Origin: Lonsdalea quercina subsp. quercina
Lineage (GTDB): Bacteria > Pseudomonadota > Gammaproteobacteria > Enterobacterales > Enterobacteriaceae
Length of the DNA: 11,776 bases
Direction of reading: 5' to 3'
Assembly: GCF_000688655.1 (NCBI RefSeq)
Contig: NZ_JIBO01000010.1
Span: 138,446 to 150,221 of the forward strand
A program made the translations under genes and the position numbers. Positions 1 to 8,115 of the stretch are shown here, piece by piece (within the stretch, counting starts at the first letter, position 1; each line of letters starts with the position of its first letter). Below the pieces are notes generated by a model, which ran no database searches, had not been told where the DNA came from, and worked only from the letters and a program-made list of their open reading frames with translations.

Positions 1-451
1 CCATCGCCAGCGCCGTACCCGTGGCGAGCATACTCAATGCGGCCGCACGTTTTCCCGGCGGCGCCATGCGGATCGCCAGCGAGGCGGTAATCGACCAGAA
101 CACTGAGTGCGCCAGCGCCACTCCGGCGCGGGAAATCACCAGCACGGTGAAGTTCCAGGCCATCGCCGATAGCACATGGCTGGCGATAAACAGACAAAAC
201 ACGCCGATCAGCAGTTTGCGTCGCTCGATGCCGCTGGTTAGCAGCATGCAGATCAAGGACGCCAGGGTGACAATCCAGGCGTAGATGGTAATCATCAGCC
301 CGACTTCTTCTGTCTTCATGGCAAAACTCTGCGCTATGCCGCTGAGAAGTCCGACTGGGATAAATTCTGTGGTATTAAAAATAAATGCTGCAACAGATAG
401 CGTAATGACACGCATCCAGGCTGTGGAGCGTGATGGAGCGGCGGATTCCAT
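1..451 (-). CDS. sotB: Sugar efflux transporter SotB, MFS family (N-terminal 150 residues, cut by window edge)
   Basis: Reading the minus strand from ATG 451-449 gives an open frame of 150 codons to the window edge. It starts [20 protein letters not shown] and contains [36 protein letters not shown] and [17 protein letters not shown]. These closely match the N-terminal half of E. coli SotB (YdeA), a 12-helix major facilitator protein of the inner membrane that exports arabinose, lactose and IPTG-like sugars. About four membrane segments are visible, with the MFS loop sequence ERRK near residue 77. A GAG Shine-Dalgarno-like sequence lies 8 bases before the ATG. The full family length is about 395 residues, so roughly 60% is outside the window. 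The plus-strand open frames over this region are shadows. The physiological substrate here is inferred from the family only. Confidence 0.93.
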   Translation of the reverse strand, partial: MESAAPSRSTAWMRVITLSVAAFIFNTTEFIPVGLLSGIAQSFAMKTEEVGLMITIYAWIVTLASLICMLLTSGIERRKLLIGVFCLFIASHVLSAMAWNFTVLVISRAGVALAHSVFWSITASLAIRMAPPGKRAAALSMLATGTALAM

Positions 452-607
452 AAATGTTTCTCGAGATTAATAAGGGCGGACGCGCTTATTTTAGACAAAG
501 AGGTAAAAGAATACGATGTAGTTCACAATTTTGTATGAATTTTTTTAAGCGAAATGTGTGCTTTATAACGAGAATTTAACCGGTTTGTGCAATAACAGGC
601 GTGGTTA

Positions 608-644
608 CCGGCGTATCAATCTGAAAAGGCTTTTGATACGCCGG
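608..644 (-). terminator. Strong hairpin after the ABC permease gene
   Basis: CCGGCGTATCAA (608-619) and TTGATACGCCGG (633-644) are perfect 12-bp inverted arms around a 13-base loop. The hairpin starts 9 bases beyond the permease stop codon on the minus strand. The loop also holds AAAAGGCTTTT, which could form a competing inner pairing. No T run follows on the minus strand, so this is not a textbook Rho-independent terminator. A 3'-end stabiliser or a Rho-assisted stop between the ABC operon and sotB fits as well. Confidence 0.6.
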
Positions 645-652
645 AACGGCGC

Positions 653-1648
653 TTACCGCTTTTGGAAGTAGGTCATCGCCAGTGCGGCGGCGAGCACCAG
701 CCCTTTGATGATGTCCATCGCGTAATAGGGCACGGACAGCATGACCAGACCATTCTGCAACACGCCCAGCAGCACGGCCCCGACCAGCGTGCCTAGTGCG
801 TTCGGTTTGCCGGAACCGGCGAGCGAGAAACCGATATAGGCGGCCGCCACGGCATCCATCAGGTAGCCGCCGCCGGCATTGACCTGAGAAGAACCGATGC
901 GCGATGCCAGCAAGATACCGCCCAGCGCGGCCAACAGTGAGGAGAATACGTAGGCCAACACCCGGTAACGCGCGGTGCGAATACCCGCGAGACGCGCGGC
1001 TTCGGGATTACCGCCGATGGCATACATCCGACGCCCGTGTTGGGTCAGTGAGAGGTACAGTTGTACGACGACGGTGACCACCAGCATGATCACGACGATG
1101 GTGGGCACCTGCCCGAGGGTGGAGAAAAACGCCGGGATCAGACCTTCCGCCATTTCTCCGCTGGGTAAAACCATGTTTTGGGTGATGGAGCCGCCGTAGC
1201 TATAGGTCATCGCGACGCCTTGAATTACAAACAGACTCGCCAGGGTCGCCAGCATGTCCGGAATGCGCAGAATGACGATCAGGAAGGCGTTGAATAATCC
1301 CACCAGCATGCACAGCGCCAGCGTCAGCAAAATCGCGCCCGTCGTGCCGAAGCCGTACCAGACGAACAGCGAAACCACCAGCGCGTTAGCCAGCGAGGCC
1401 GTTGACCCCACAGACAGGTCGAAGCCGCCGACAGACAGTGACAGCGACACGCCGATCGCGATCACCGTCACAATGGCGATGGAGCGTAGGATGTTGATGA
1501 TGTTGTACGGGTCGAGGAAATTATCTGATGCCAGTCCAAACAGCACCACCAGCGCGACAACGGTCAGCAGCATGCCCCATTTGTACAGGAAATCGAACAG
1601 ACGATTAAAGGCAGGGAAATCCCCGTTAGATGAATGTGGCTGACTCAC
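653..1648 (-). CDS. ABC transporter permease, RbsC/sugar type
   Basis: Inner-membrane permease of a CUT2-type (ribose, galactose, autoinducer-2 family) importer, 331 residues if it starts at GTG 1648-1646. This start overlaps the stop of the ATPase gene as GTGA and has GGAGG (plus-strand 1658-1662) 9 bases upstream, so I prefer it to the longer open frame, whose extra N-terminus lies entirely within the ATPase gene. About 8-10 hydrophobic segments run from residue 25 to 327. The family-typical GGFDLSVG is at 74-81, and the cytoplasmic coupling segment YAIGGNPEAARLAGI is at 209-223. It is translationally coupled to the upstream ATPase. The substrate cannot be told from the permease, and no periplasmic binding protein gene is next to it. 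A hairpin at 608-644 follows. Confidence 0.92.
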   Translation of the reverse strand: MSQPHSSNGDFPAFNRLFDFLYKWGMLLTVVALVVLFGLASDNFLDPYNIINILRSIAIVTVIAIGVSLSLSVGGFDLSVGSTASLANALVVSLFVWYGFGTTGAILLTLALCMLVGLFNAFLIVILRIPDMLATLASLFVIQGVAMTYSYGGSITQNMVLPSGEMAEGLIPAFFSTLGQVPTIVVIMLVVTVVVQLYLSLTQHGRRMYAIGGNPEAARLAGIRTARYRVLAYVFSSLLAALGGILLASRIGSSQVNAGGGYLMDAVAAAYIGFSLAGSGKPNALGTLVGAVLLGVLQNGLVMLSVPYYAMDIIKGLVLAAALAMTYFQKR

Positions 1649-3156
1649 GCAGGAGTTCCTCCGGTTGAATACAATAAAAGCGTTTCTTCGTCCGTCGTCG
1701 CGGCGTCCAGTTCCGCTACGATACGGCCGTCCCACAGCACGCAGATGCGATCGCACAGCCCCACCAGTTCGGAAAATTCGCCCGAGGCGTAAATGATGCC
1801 TTTCCCCTGACGCGACAGCTCACCTATCAAACTAAACAAATCCTGCTTGGCTTTGATGTCCACGCCTTTGGTCGGTTCGTCGAAAATCAGCACCTGCATA
1901 TCACTGCGCATCCATTTACCGATGGCGACCTTTTGCTGGTTGCCCCCGGATAATCGACGAATGGTCTGCTGCGGCCCTCGGGTACGAATGTCGAGCTGCC
2001 GGATCAATGTTTTCGCCCAGGCGGCGGCCTGACGTCCACTGAACACGCCCCAACGGGAAAAGCTGTCGCTGGCGGCGATACTCAGGTTCATGGACACGGT
2101 GTCATCAATGAAAATGCCTTCCTTGCGGCGCTCTTCCGGCACCAGTGCGATCCCGGCAGAGACCGCGTGGGCAGGCGTACGGGGCTTCCAGGGCTTTCCC
2201 CGATATTCTCCCGCGTTAATGCGACAGCGGCTCGCCCCAAACAGCGCCTTGCACAGCTCAGTCTTTCCGGCGCCCGCCAGACCGGCAATGCCCAGAATTT
2301 CGCCTTTGCGCAGCGTCAAAGAGATATCCTGCAGCAACATGTCGTCATGCAGGCCTTCAACGCGCAACAGCGTCTCGTCATGCGTCAGTGGTGAGCGAGG
2401 CGGGAAGATGTCGGTTAACTGATGGCCGAGCATATTTTCAACGATCTGTTCGCCGCTCAGCCCTTGCATCGGCGTACGGCTAACGAATTCGCCGTCGCGC
2501 AGAACCGTCAGCGTGTCGCAAATCGCTTTCAGTTCGTGAATGCGGTGGGAGATAAACACGATGCCGATGCCCTCTGCCTGCAGGCGACGCACAACGGCAA
2601 AGAGCCGTTCGCTCTCCTCCTGGTCCAGCGGCGCCGTCGGCTCGTCGAGGATCAGAAAACGGCAGTCATGCGATAGCGCGCGCGCCAGCAAGACCTGCTG
2701 TTTTTCAGCCAGCGTGCAGCACTCCATGCGGCGACGCACGTTGAGATCTATCCCCAACTGAGTCAACAGCGCGGCGGCTTGACGGCGAATGCGCGCCCAG
2801 CTCAGGCCGTGGCCGTTTTGCGCCAGGGTGTCCAGCATGATGTTTTCCGCGACCGAGAGCGTCGGCACTAGCGCCGCGTCGACTTCCTGCTGAACCAGAT
2901 GAATGCCATACCGCTTCGCATCGCGCGGGGAGTGGATAGAGACGGCTTCGCCGTCCAGCAAAATGTCGCCGGTATAGCGGTCGTGCGACCCCGACAGAAT
3001 CGCCATCAGGGTGGATTTTCCGGCGCCGTTAGCGCCCGTTAGAGCGTGGATAGAACCGCCCTCCAGGGCAAACTGCACCTGTTTTAACGCCGTGAAACCG
3101 GCAAAGGAGATGGAAATGCCGCGCATTTCCAAACGTGAACGGTGAGCTATGGACAT
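1645..3156 (-). CDS. ABC transporter ATP-binding protein with two ABC domains, RbsA/MglA type
   Basis: A 503-residue protein with two fused nucleotide-binding domains, as usual for CUT2 sugar importers. Domain 1 has Walker A GANGAGKST (41-49), Walker B with DEPTAPLD (171-178) and the H-loop FISHR (His204). Its signature is unusual, TLAEKQQ (148-154). Domain 2 has Walker A GLAGAGKTE (292-300), a canonical signature LSGGNQQ (402-408) and Walker B FDEPTKGVD (425-433), but YASGE where the H-loop histidine would be. One composite ATP site therefore looks complete and the other degenerate, a common asymmetry in this family. The gene is first in a two-gene minus-strand operon and overlaps the permease. 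The ATG at 3156 has only a weak Shine-Dalgarno; ATG at codon 11 (MRGISISFAG) is a less likely alternative. The substrate is unknown. Confidence 0.93.
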   Translation of the reverse strand: MSIAHRSRLEMRGISISFAGFTALKQVQFALEGGSIHALTGANGAGKSTLMAILSGSHDRYTGDILLDGEAVSIHSPRDAKRYGIHLVQQEVDAALVPTLSVAENIMLDTLAQNGHGLSWARIRRQAAALLTQLGIDLNVRRRMECCTLAEKQQVLLARALSHDCRFLILDEPTAPLDQEESERLFAVVRRLQAEGIGIVFISHRIHELKAICDTLTVLRDGEFVSRTPMQGLSGEQIVENMLGHQLTDIFPPRSPLTHDETLLRVEGLHDDMLLQDISLTLRKGEILGIAGLAGAGKTELCKALFGASRCRINAGEYRGKPWKPRTPAHAVSAGIALVPEERRKEGIFIDDTVSMNLSIAASDSFSRWGVFSGRQAAAWAKTLIRQLDIRTRGPQQTIRRLSGGNQQKVAIGKWMRSDMQVLIFDEPTKGVDIKAKQDLFSLIGELSRQGKGIIYASGEFSELVGLCDRICVLWDGRIVAELDAATTDEETLLLYSTGGTPA

Positions 3157-3422
3157 AACTACGGCAACTCGTCTCGGCGATAAGGGATAGTGGCGTTAGC
3201 TGGCTGAAAATTAACACACTTTTGGGTGATAAAGAATGCAGAATAGCGGGGATCCGCGCCGCCTTTAAAAATGAAAAAGCATAACTTAAGCAAAAAAGTG
3301 ATTAAGAATAGGACCGGATGATTTTAAGATGTGTTGACGGTCTGACGATAAACCACGCCATCGGAGTGACCGCCCCGCCGTCATAAAAGGCCAACACGCT
3401 GTAACGCAAGGAATAACCGATA
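3157..3422. promoter_or_regulatory. Divergent intergenic control region between the ABC operon and hcxA
   Basis: These 266 bases separate two divergent starts and must hold both promoters. The part nearer the ABC gene is AT-rich (about 3201-3335, with several A and T runs). I found no convincing pair of -35 and -10 boxes for either direction: TTGACG at 3334-3339 lacks a good -10 at the right distance. AAGGA lies about 10 bases before the hcxA ATG. A shared regulator site is plausible but no clear palindrome was seen. Confidence 0.4.
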
Positions 3423-4511
3423 ATGAGCACAACACCTATCCGCGTCCAGGTTGGGCCGGCGAATTATTTTTCCTTTCCAGGGGCTATCGACAAGCTGACT
3501 GAATTCTATCCTACGCCGATGCTTGAACGGGCGCTATGGATCCACGGCGAGCGTGCGTTGAACGCCGCAAAGCCATATTTGCCCGCCGAAATTGCGGCGG
3601 AGAGCGTGAAACAGGCGCAGTTTGCCGCACATTGCAGTGAAAGCGAGGTCGAGAGATTAGTCACCTTGGCGGGCGACGATCGTACTGTCGTTATCGGCGT
3701 CGGCGGCGGGGCGGTGCTGGATACCGCTAAAGTGGTGGCGCGGCGTCTGGGTGTACCGCTGGTGGCGATCCCGACTATCGCGGCGACCTGCGCGGCGTGG
3801 ACGCCGCTGTCCGTCTGGTATAACGATGAGGGACAGGCGTTACGGTTCGAAATTTTCGAAGACGCCAACCACATGGTCTTGGTGGAGCCGCGTATTATCC
3901 TGTCTGCCCCGGTGGACTATCTGCTGGCCGGTATCGGCGATACGCTCGCCAAGTGGTACGAAGCCGTGGTGCTCAGCCCCCGCCCGGAAACGCTGCCGCT
4001 GACCGTTCGGCTGGGGTTGCAGACGGCATTGGACATTCGCAACGTGTTGCTGCGACAAAGCGAAGCCGCGCTGAAGGCGGTTGAATCGGGAACGATCAAT
4101 CAGAACTTTCTGGACGTGGTCGAAGCGATTATCGCCGGCGGCGGGATGGTCGGCGGTTTGGGCGAGCGCTACACGCGCGTGGCGGCGGCGCATGCGGTGC
4201 ATAATGGTCTGACGGTGTTGCCGCACACGGAGCGTTTTCTTCATGGCACCAAGGTGGCCTACGGCATTCTGGTGCAGTGCGCGCTGTTGGATGATACCGA
4301 TGCGTTGCTTGAGCTTAGCGCGGCGTTTCGTCTGATGGGGTTGCCCACCACGCTGGCCGATCTGGCGATAGACATTAACGACACGGCGGCGATGAACGCG
4401 ATTGTCGCTCGTACGCTACAGCCGGGCGAATCCATCTACTATGTACCCGTGGCGCTGGATGAGGCGCGTCTGCTGATGGCGTTCAGGCGGGTGGAGTCCG
4501 GGAACGGGTGA
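3423..4511 (+). CDS. hcxA: Hydroxycarboxylate dehydrogenase A-like, iron-type alcohol dehydrogenase family (YbdH/HcxA)
   Basis: A 362-residue protein, the same length as E. coli HcxA (YbdH), with long near-identical stretches such as VGPANYFS, TIAATCAAWTPLSVWYN, LLAGIGDTLAKWYEAVVL and HAVHNGLTVLP. The family is the metal-dependent group-III alcohol/glycerol dehydrogenases. HcxA is known to reduce 2-oxo acids such as 2-oxobutyrate with NAD(P)H. The nucleotide-binding loop GVGGGAVLDTAK is at 92-103. The three metal ligands expected from glycerol dehydrogenase are present: Asp173, His257 and His274. AAGGA lies about 10 bases before the ATG. The gene diverges from a sugar-type ABC importer, hinting at a shared substrate or regulator. 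A hairpin at 4524-4543 follows. Family membership is sure; the substrate in this organism is inferred. Confidence 0.93.
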   Translation: MSTTPIRVQVGPANYFSFPGAIDKLTEFYPTPMLERALWIHGERALNAAKPYLPAEIAAESVKQAQFAAHCSESEVERLVTLAGDDRTVVIGVGGGAVLDTAKVVARRLGVPLVAIPTIAATCAAWTPLSVWYNDEGQALRFEIFEDANHMVLVEPRIILSAPVDYLLAGIGDTLAKWYEAVVLSPRPETLPLTVRLGLQTALDIRNVLLRQSEAALKAVESGTINQNFLDVVEAIIAGGGMVGGLGERYTRVAAAHAVHNGLTVLPHTERFLHGTKVAYGILVQCALLDDTDALLELSAAFRLMGLPTTLADLAIDINDTAAMNAIVARTLQPGESIYYVPVALDEARLLMAFRRVESGNG

Positions 4512-4523
4512 GATTAATGAAGG

Positions 4524-4543
4524 CAGGGCGGTTTCCCGCCCTG
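4524..4543. terminator. Hairpin between convergent hcxA and the KTSC gene
   Basis: CAGGGCGG (4524-4531), loop TTTC, CCGCCCTG (4536-4543): a perfect 8-bp GC-rich stem placed 12 bases after the hcxA stop and 5 bases beyond the stop of the minus-strand KTSC gene. It can serve both strands. There is no immediate T run on the plus strand (TTTTT comes about 14 bases later); the minus side continues CCTTCATT. It is likely a bidirectional terminator. Confidence 0.6.
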
Positions 4544-4548
4544 AATGA

Positions 4549-4770
4549 TTACTGCAGTTTTTCGTAGGGAAATGAGTTTTTGATGTAGCGAGAGTAATAG
4601 CTGCCTTTTGAGTTCGAGGCGAGTAGCTCTTCATAGATCATGCGCGCGACGCCTCGATACTGGTACAGGCTTCCATTAAGAAATTCGATTTCGAGAATGC
4701 TGGTCTCAGCATCGTAGCCGACGGCAAACAGATCGGCGGATGAAACACGCTTACGTTGCAAATTGGTCAC
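4549..4770 (-). CDS. Small stand-alone KTSC-domain protein
   Basis: A 73-residue protein from GTG 4770. Nearly the whole chain is a KTSC domain (named for the C-terminal domain of some lysyl-tRNA synthetases): VSSADLFAVGYD, EIEFLNGSLYQYRGV and SKGSYYSRYIKNSFPYEKL. Such single-domain proteins are widespread in enterobacteria and have no established function. The start is uncertain. AGGGA directly abuts the GTG, leaving no spacing, whereas TTG at 4761-4759 (giving MQRKRVSSAD) has AGGGAG 8 bases upstream and suits a Shine-Dalgarno better. The protein would then be 70 residues. It lies on the same strand as frmA-fghA, 194 bases downstream, and could be reached by read-through, but it more likely has its own promoter. 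No signal peptide or membrane segment is seen. Confidence 0.85.
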   Translation of the reverse strand: MTNLQRKRVSSADLFAVGYDAETSILEIEFLNGSLYQYRGVARMIYEELLASNSKGSYYSRYIKNSFPYEKLQ

Positions 4771-4964
4771 TCCCTGTTAGCTGCGCAGCATTACCGCCTG
4801 GAACCGAGGGCGTTCAGCAATGCTGTGACTGTGTGTGTCTTATTTTATCTACGGAACGGGCCTGCAAGGCAGAGCGCTGGGATCCGGAAAATCGGCCTGA
4901 CGCCGCCAGACCTCAGAACAGCTAAGCCTGTCTGTGCCCGTGCAGGTATTAAACCCCTCTGACC

Positions 4965-5807
4965 TTATTGCTGCAAGAATTTCCCGTGGAAACGCAGGTG
5001 ATCTTCGATGAAGCTGGCGATGAAAAAATAGCTGTGATCATAGCCCGGCTGCATGCGCAGCGTCAGCGGCCACTGTCGCTGGCGGGCGATCGCTTCCAGC
5101 GCCTGCGGCTGTAGCTGCTCAGGCAGGAACGGGTCGTCCTCGCCCTGATCGATCAGTATCGGCAGCGGATGCTCGCTGGTGGCCAGCAGGTGGCAACTGT
5201 CGTAGTCGCGCCACCGCTTTTCGTCCTGACCCAGATAGGCGCTGAAGGCTTTGCGCCCCCAGGGCACCGCGCTGGGGTTGACGATAGGCGCGAAAGCCGA
5301 CGCCGAACGATAGCGTCCCGGATGGCGCAGCGCGAGCATCAGCGCGCCGTGGCCGCCCATCGAATGACCGCTGATGGACTGACGGTCGCTGACGTTGACA
5401 TGCTGCTGAATCAGCGCCGGCAGTTCATCACTGAGGTAGTCGAACATCCGGTAGTGCGATGCCCACGGCGCTTCGGTCGCGTTAACGTAAAAACCTGCGC
5501 CCTGACCCAAATCGTACCCGCTGTCGTCGGCGACCGCCTCGCCGCGGGGGCTGGTGTCCGGGATGACCAGCGCCAATCCTAGCTCGGCCGCGACGCGCTG
5601 CGCTCCGGATTTGACCGCGAAGTTTTCATCGGTGCAGGTCAATCCAGACAGCCAGTACAGCACCGGCGGTGGCGTATTATCCGCCGTCGGCGGCAGATAA
5701 AGGCTAAACGTCATCTCGCACTGCAAAACGGCAGAGGTGTGACGGTAACGCTGTTGCCAGCCGCCGAACAGGCGGTGTTGCTCAAGAAGTTCCAGTGGCG
5801 CAGTCAT
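4965..5807 (-). CDS. fghA: S-formylglutathione hydrolase
   Basis: A 280-residue esterase-D-type alpha/beta hydrolase, the usual family length (E. coli FrmB and YeiG are about 278). It hydrolyses S-formylglutathione to formate and glutathione in the cytoplasm, the second step of formaldehyde detoxification after FrmA. The nucleophile motif GHSMG places the serine at 149 ([12 protein letters not shown]). Asp225 in QGEDDPFL and His258 in GYDHSYFF complete the expected triad. The conserved [12 protein letters not shown] is at 52-63. The gene begins 17 bases after the frmA stop on the same strand, so the two are surely co-transcribed. The ribosome-binding sequence is only a weak AGGTC about 8 bases before the ATG, so coupling to frmA translation may help. 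Whether it corresponds to FrmB or YeiG cannot be told from position alone. Confidence 0.95.
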   Translation of the reverse strand: MTAPLELLEQHRLFGGWQQRYRHTSAVLQCEMTFSLYLPPTADNTPPPVLYWLSGLTCTDENFAVKSGAQRVAAELGLALVIPDTSPRGEAVADDSGYDLGQGAGFYVNATEAPWASHYRMFDYLSDELPALIQQHVNVSDRQSISGHSMGGHGALMLALRHPGRYRSASAFAPIVNPSAVPWGRKAFSAYLGQDEKRWRDYDSCHLLATSEHPLPILIDQGEDDPFLPEQLQPQALEAIARQRQWPLTLRMQPGYDHSYFFIASFIEDHLRFHGKFLQQ

Positions 5808-5824
5808 GATGGGGCGACCTCAGC

Positions 5825-7000
<1,176 letters not shown>

Positions 7001-7004
7001 CGAT

Positions 7005-7023
7005 GAGGTCGCCCAGCGACCTC
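7005..7023 (-). terminator. Hairpin in the LysR-frmA gap
   Basis: GAGGTCG (7005-7011), loop CCCAG, CGACCTC (7017-7023): a perfect 7-bp stem 13 bases after the LysR stop codon on the minus strand. No T run follows, so termination would be partial at best. It could end the LysR transcript or act as an attenuator if frmA is reached by read-through. Confidence 0.45.
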
Positions 7024-7036
7024 GCGAAAAGGCTTA

Positions 7037-7900
7037 CTATGAGAATCGTTTAATCATCAGTTTTTTCAAGGCTTCGACGTTGGGACCAAACGCATCCCGA
7101 CGCCATACCAGTTCGACGGCGATATCGGCGACCGTCTCAGGAAGCAAATGGACCTGAACCTGGCTGCCGCCGGGGATCGCGTTCAATACAGACTGAGGCA
7201 GAAATGCCGCTCCGGTCCCGCCGGCGACGCTCGCCACCAGCGTGCTGAGCGAGTTCACTGTGTTCCACGGGCCTGATAGCGTGCTCTGACCGCGGCTCCA
7301 GTCGGTGAGACGAGACCGGTAATCGCTGGCATCGGCGGCTTGCAGGATCACTGCGCCGTCCAAATCTTTGGCCTGATTCACCGCCGGGTGTTGGCGAGAG
7401 GTAATGAGTACCAGGCGATCGCTCACTATCCGACAGTGGTGTAGCGCTTCGTTATCGATGGGACAACTGACCAGCGCGGCGGCCAGATCGCCGTGACTGA
7501 CTTCATCCAACAATTGCGATCCGGCGGCGCATTTCAGCGAGATCGCCACCTGTGGGAATCGAGAGTGAAATTGTGCCAATAGCTCGGGCAACCACAGCAG
7601 GGCGGCGGGTTCTTCTGTGCCCAACACTAACTGCCCCCCTGGCGCGCCGCTGTGACTCATCGTTAACGCTTCATCGCTCAACGCGAGAATTTTGCGGGCG
7701 TACCCAAGAAAATTGTGTCCGGCTGGCGATAGCCGCAGGCGTTGTTTTTCGCGGATGAACAGATCGGTGCCGAGTTCTAACTCCAACTGACGTAACCGCG
7801 TTGTCAGATTAGAAGGAACCCGCTGTAGTTGCTCGGCGGCGCGAGCCATGGAGCCGCTATCGGCAACCAGACAAAACATGCGGAGTTGGGTAAGGTCCAT
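7037..7900 (-). CDS. LysR-family transcriptional regulator
   Basis: A 287-residue protein with the standard LysR layout. An N-terminal winged helix-turn-helix spans about residues 3-60 (LRMFCLVADSGSMARAAEQL, then SNLTTRLRQLELELGTDLFIR and RLRLSPAG). A linker helix follows, then an effector-binding domain from about residue 90 to the end (GQLVLGTEEPAALLWLPELL and LVLITSRQHPAV). It lies upstream of frmA-fghA on the same strand and divergent from the nemA-like gene, 215 bases away. LysR proteins usually control a divergent neighbour, so nemA is the first candidate target and the frm operon the second. Family assignment is sure; target and effector are inferred. The start ATG at 7900 has AGAGA 3 bases upstream, rather close, but the N-terminus MDLTQLRMF fits the family. 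Confidence 0.93.
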   Translation of the reverse strand: MDLTQLRMFCLVADSGSMARAAEQLQRVPSNLTTRLRQLELELGTDLFIREKQRLRLSPAGHNFLGYARKILALSDEALTMSHSGAPGGQLVLGTEEPAALLWLPELLAQFHSRFPQVAISLKCAAGSQLLDEVSHGDLAAALVSCPIDNEALHHCRIVSDRLVLITSRQHPAVNQAKDLDGAVILQAADASDYRSRLTDWSRGQSTLSGPWNTVNSLSTLVASVAGGTGAAFLPQSVLNAIPGGSQVQVHLLPETVADIAVELVWRRDAFGPNVEALKKLMIKRFS

Positions 7901-8053
7901 ATTCTCTATTCGTGAACAAGTCTATCCAATTGGTTTTGATAAACTGAATAGTATAGATTGATTTACATGGTTGCAATGTTTCTTAACTATTTAGGATACA
8001 TTGCCAAATTCGAGGCGGGAGGCAAAAGGTGAAAAAGATGGCGTCATATCATT

Positions 8054-8073
8054 ACATTTAAATCTATAAATGT
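8054..8073 (+). promoter_or_regulatory. Inverted repeat and possible -10 box in front of the nemA-like gene
   Basis: ACATTTA (8054-8060), spacer AATCTA, TAAATGT (8067-8073): perfect 7-bp arms. The right arm overlaps TATAAA (8065-8070), a fair -10 box about 45 bases before the preferred ATG; the -35 at the right distance is poor. A repressor bound here would block transcription. Candidate proteins are the ArsR-like regulator at 9298-9636 or the divergent LysR protein. The symmetry is seen directly; the operator role is inferred. Confidence 0.4.
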
Positions 8074-8115
8074 GTTAGGGTGGCGAACTTCTTTCAACGA
8101 TATTGGAAAAAAATG

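Noticed and set aside
21..470. Two plus-strand open frames in the first 470 bases
   Set aside because: They are shadows of the minus-strand sotB gene, whose translation matches SotB closely over 150 residues.
1649..1756. N-terminal extension of the permease upstream of GTG 1648
   Set aside because: The extension is arginine-rich, unlike permeases, and lies wholly within the ATPase gene. The GTG has a good ribosome-binding site and forms a GTGA overlap.
4740..4962. Plus-strand frames of 61 and 68 codons in the KTSC-fghA gap, one rich in cysteine
   Set aside because: The ATG at 4740 lies inside the KTSC gene with no spaced ribosome-binding site, and the other starts at TTG. Neither product resembles a known family.
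4771..4964. Possible terminator or promoter in the fghA-KTSC gap
   Set aside because: Only short, weak complementarities (such as CCTG/CAGG) and a lone TAAAAT on the minus strand with no -35 at correct spacing were found.
8080..8115. GTG 8080 as the nemA start
   Set aside because: It adds MANFFQRYWKK, unlike family N-termini, and it lies only 6 bases after the 8054-8073 dyad. ATG 8113/8116 has a better-placed GGA.
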